A DNA stretch of 64,000 bases, from NCBI GenBank assembly GCA_945888375.1, contig CAMCZZ010000020.1, forward strand, positions 1-64,000, in the 5' to 3' direction. Positions 61,490 to 64,000 of the stretch are shown here, piece after piece. Both the position numbers and the translations under genes were made by a program. Position 1 is the first letter of the stretch; each line of letters starts with the position of its first letter. This DNA comes from Akkermansia muciniphila. GTDB taxonomy: Bacteria > Verrucomicrobiota > Verrucomicrobiia > Opitutales > Opitutaceae. The notes beneath the pieces are model-generated. The model was not told the origin of the DNA. It was given only the letters and a program-made list of their open reading frames with translations, and ran no database searches.

Positions 61490-62824
61490 TTACGCGGATT
61501 CGGCGTCATAGAAGAGCCGTTTGCCTTGCAGGACTTCGGGGGCGAGGGGCTCCACCGCCACGGTGGACACCGGTGCGGCGAGGGGCGGAGCGCTCACACC
61601 GGTGCCGGACAGCAGAGCGGAGACATCAAAGCCCGAGACCGTGCGTCCGAGGAAATCGAGGGTGAAGAGCCTGCCGCGCGCGGGGTCGAGCAACACACCG
61701 GTGGGCGTGTTGCCGGTGGGCAACTCGGTCACTTCCGCGCCCGTGGCCGTATCAAGCACAAGCACGAGGTGATTGCCTGGCAGGGTAACAAAAGCGAGGT
61801 CGCCGAGCAGGGAAAAATCCACCGCGTGGGCGCGATCAAAGTTGTCGTGGTCGATGCGACCGGGCGCACGCGGCGCACCGGTGAAGAGGTCCACCAGCGA
61901 GGTCACGGCACGCACCGTCATGTCATGCGAGAGGGGCAGGCCGTCGCGCAGGCCGCCGCGGAATATATTGTCCTGTTTGGAGGGCAGCCAAAGCGCACCG
62001 CCATCGGGCGTGAGGGCGGCGTTGACCAGGTAGTTGGGGATACCGCGGGCGTGAACGGAGGTGTCCGGCCCGGAGGCGGGCGCGAGCGCCAGGGTGCGAA
62101 GCAGAGCCAGGCCTGCGCTGGGGGTGGCGTCTAGTTCGTAGGCTTGGCCGCCCTCATCGGGGGAGATGAAGCGCGTCGCGTAGATCCGGGCGCCATCGTG
62201 CGAGATGGCGAGGCCGCGCGGCTCGGGCCGGCGTCCATCGGCGTCGGTCGGCAGATCACGCGCTACGACGGTGGCGAAGTTGGTGGTATCAAGCGTGAGG
62301 ATACGCCCGAGCGCCTGGAGCGCGACATGGGCGCGGGTGCCTTCGGGGGAAAAGACGAGGCCGTAGGGCCGGGAGCCGTGCGGGAGGGAGACGAGACCGG
62401 AAAGCGAGCCGTCGGCGGCGAGCACGGAGATGGTGGAGCCGGCGTGGTTGACCACCCACGCGCGTCCGTCGGAGGCGAGGGCGAGGGCCTCGGGCTGGTC
62501 TCCCACCGGGTGTTCGCCGAGCTTGGCTAGGGTGGCGGCGTCAACGCGCGTCACGGTGTCGGCGTCGGGATTGCAAACCCACAGCGTGGCTCCGTTGGCC
62601 GAGAGTTCGAGCGGGCGGCTCGCCCCCGGGCGGGTGGCGGTGAGCGGACGATGGACGATATGGGTGAAACTGACGCTGGAGGGCGGCAACGCCCGGGCGG
62701 GGAGGAGCAGCGAGTCGATGTTGCCGCCACCTGAACCGGGAACGTTGCAGACGAGGTCGATGGTGTGAATGCCGGCGGCGCCACTGTCGAGGACATCCTC
62801 ATCGAGGACGTCGTTATCAACCAC
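61490..62824 (-). pseudogene. N-terminal half: truncated CBM6-like tail plus YVTN-type beta-propeller
   Basis: GIHTIDLVCNVPGSGGGNIDSLLL resembles the end of a CBM6/35-type domain; LWVCNPDADTVTRVD and AWVVNHAGSTISVL repeats; ends KRLFYDAESA*. Confidence 0.75.
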
Positions 62825-63313
62825 GCCCGCGCCCCGATCTATCTCCGTATCGGCGAACGCTCCCGCGTCCTCCCCGGCACCCCCAAGGTCCCCGCCGGCC
62901 CGCTACGCCGCATCATCATCGAGGACGTCACCGGCACCGACAACTACCGCCAGGGCTCCATCATCTCCGGCCTCGGTAAACCCGAAAAACTCATCGAGGA
63001 CGTCATCATCCGCCGGGTAAACCTCGGCATGGAAGGCGGCGGCACCACCGAGATGATCACCGCACGGGTGAACGATGACCAATGGTCCTATCCCGACGCC
63101 CACCAATTCTCCCCCAAGGGCCTTCCCGCCCATGGCTTCTACGTGCGCAGCGCAAAACGCGTCCACTTCGAGGACGTCACCGTCACCCCCGCCGCACCCG
63201 ACGCCCGCCCCCTTTTTGCCACCGTTGCTCCGGTTGAAAACATCACCCTAAATGGCCGTCCGCTGGAATCCGCCATGGGGGCGATCCCTGTCCCGGATTA
63301 CCATAGAAATTAA
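62765..63313 (+). pseudogene. C-terminal fragment of a GH28-like (polygalacturonase-type) right-handed beta-helix protein
   Basis: VEDILIEDVVINHARAPIYLRIGERSR, HGFYVRSAKRVHFEDVTV; catalytic N-terminal part absent. Confidence 0.7.
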
Positions 63314-63338
63314 ACCCGGCATTGCTCACTGCCCAAGC

Positions 63339-64000
63339 TCAGGACCGGGCGAGGACATTGGGAAAGAGGCCCTCGAGCACCGGTGTGCCGCGACCTTGCT
63401 CATCGCGCACCGCGAAGCCGCCTCGATAGTCCCACACCGCCCAACCCCACCCCCGCCGCTCCGCCGCCGCGCGCACACAGGCTGCGTAGTAACGACGATC
63501 CTCGTCTGCTCCAGGGCGATAGGCCCCAAACTCTCCGATGTGAATCTCTCGACCCGTTGCGTGGCTCGCCGCCCATTTTTGCACCCGTTCAAAGGCCTCT
63601 TCGATCTCGGCATACGAGAGCACCTTCCCAGCGTTCTGCAGAACCCAATGCCCCGCCGGCGCCGAGCCCGTTAGGTCGGGCACCACCCCGGGGAATCGCA
63701 CCAAGGGCATGTCAGGGGAAAACTCCATCCAGTTCGCCCGCTGGTGGGTGAACACAAAAGGCTCATAAAAATGCAGCGTGATCGCCACCGGCTTGTCTTC
63801 CGGCACCTCCAGCGCCACCACCCGGTCGAAATGGCTCCAACGATTCGAGGTGATATAAACCACGCGATCCGGATTGGACTCCCGTATCGCCCCCAACATC
63901 CGACGATTAAATCCATTTAGATCTTCGTCCTTGGCCGCCACCGGTTCGTTTAAGATCTCGAAGCGTAAACCGGACCCTACCCCGGCATAGCGCCTGGCTA
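63339..64000 (-). CDS. GH5-like cellulase/endoglucanase, partial (5' part beyond the window)
   Basis: LRFEILNEPVAAKDEDLNGFN and IHIGEFGAYRPGADEDRR, GWGWAVWDYRGGF; frame open to 64000. Confidence 0.8.
   Translation of the reverse strand, partial: ARRYAGVGSGLRFEILNEPVAAKDEDLNGFNRRMLGAIRESNPDRVVYITSNRWSHFDRVVALEVPEDKPVAITLHFYEPFVFTHQRANWMEFSPDMPLVRFPGVVPDLTGSAPAGHWVLQNAGKVLSYAEIEEAFERVQKWAASHATGREIHIGEFGAYRPGADEDRRYYAACVRAAAERRGWGWAVWDYRGGFAVRDEQGRGTPVLEGLFPNVLARS

Noticed and set aside
61013-62134. 373-aa plus-strand ORF
   Set aside because: Antisense of the propeller/peroxidase gene; low-complexity composition

Overview
The window is 64 kb of GC-rich bacterial chromosome. Gene content and protein style suggest a member of Verrucomicrobiota, probably near Opitutaceae (inference only). 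About half is ordinary housekeeping: rimO, a folate block (folB/folK/pabB/pabC), clpP, sucCD, fabZ/fabI-like genes, malQ, hemB, cysS, thrS, tolB, an Mrp ATPase, dapF and one tRNA-Leu(CAG). The main accessory region (about 38.3-55.75 kb) is rich in redox and heme proteins: a TPR protein plus DUF4331 pair, a double DUF336 (GlcG/HbpS-like) protein, a small multiheme cytochrome, and a co-directional six-gene block. That block encodes an NqrF-like flavin/2Fe-2S reductase, a cNMP-binding/4Fe-4S protein, a b-type membrane protein, a decaheme with a Cys-rich N-terminus, a proline-rich outer-membrane barrel, and a 1323-aa decaheme/beta-propeller fusion. It looks like a complete NADH-to-cell-surface electron conduit of porin-cytochrome type and is my best candidate for an undescribed system. 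Other points of interest: an oleA-oleB pair without adjacent oleC/oleD; an ATPase/DUF4276-like pair that could be a defence module; families of degenerate heptamer tandem repeats; a 39-aa basic protein absent from the ORF track; two exported-protein genes each interrupted by a single in-frame TAA; and a decayed or rearranged right end (LysR and Kelch remnants, and a junction at about 62.78 kb fusing two 5'-truncated genes). No CRISPR array, rRNA or confident IS element was seen.
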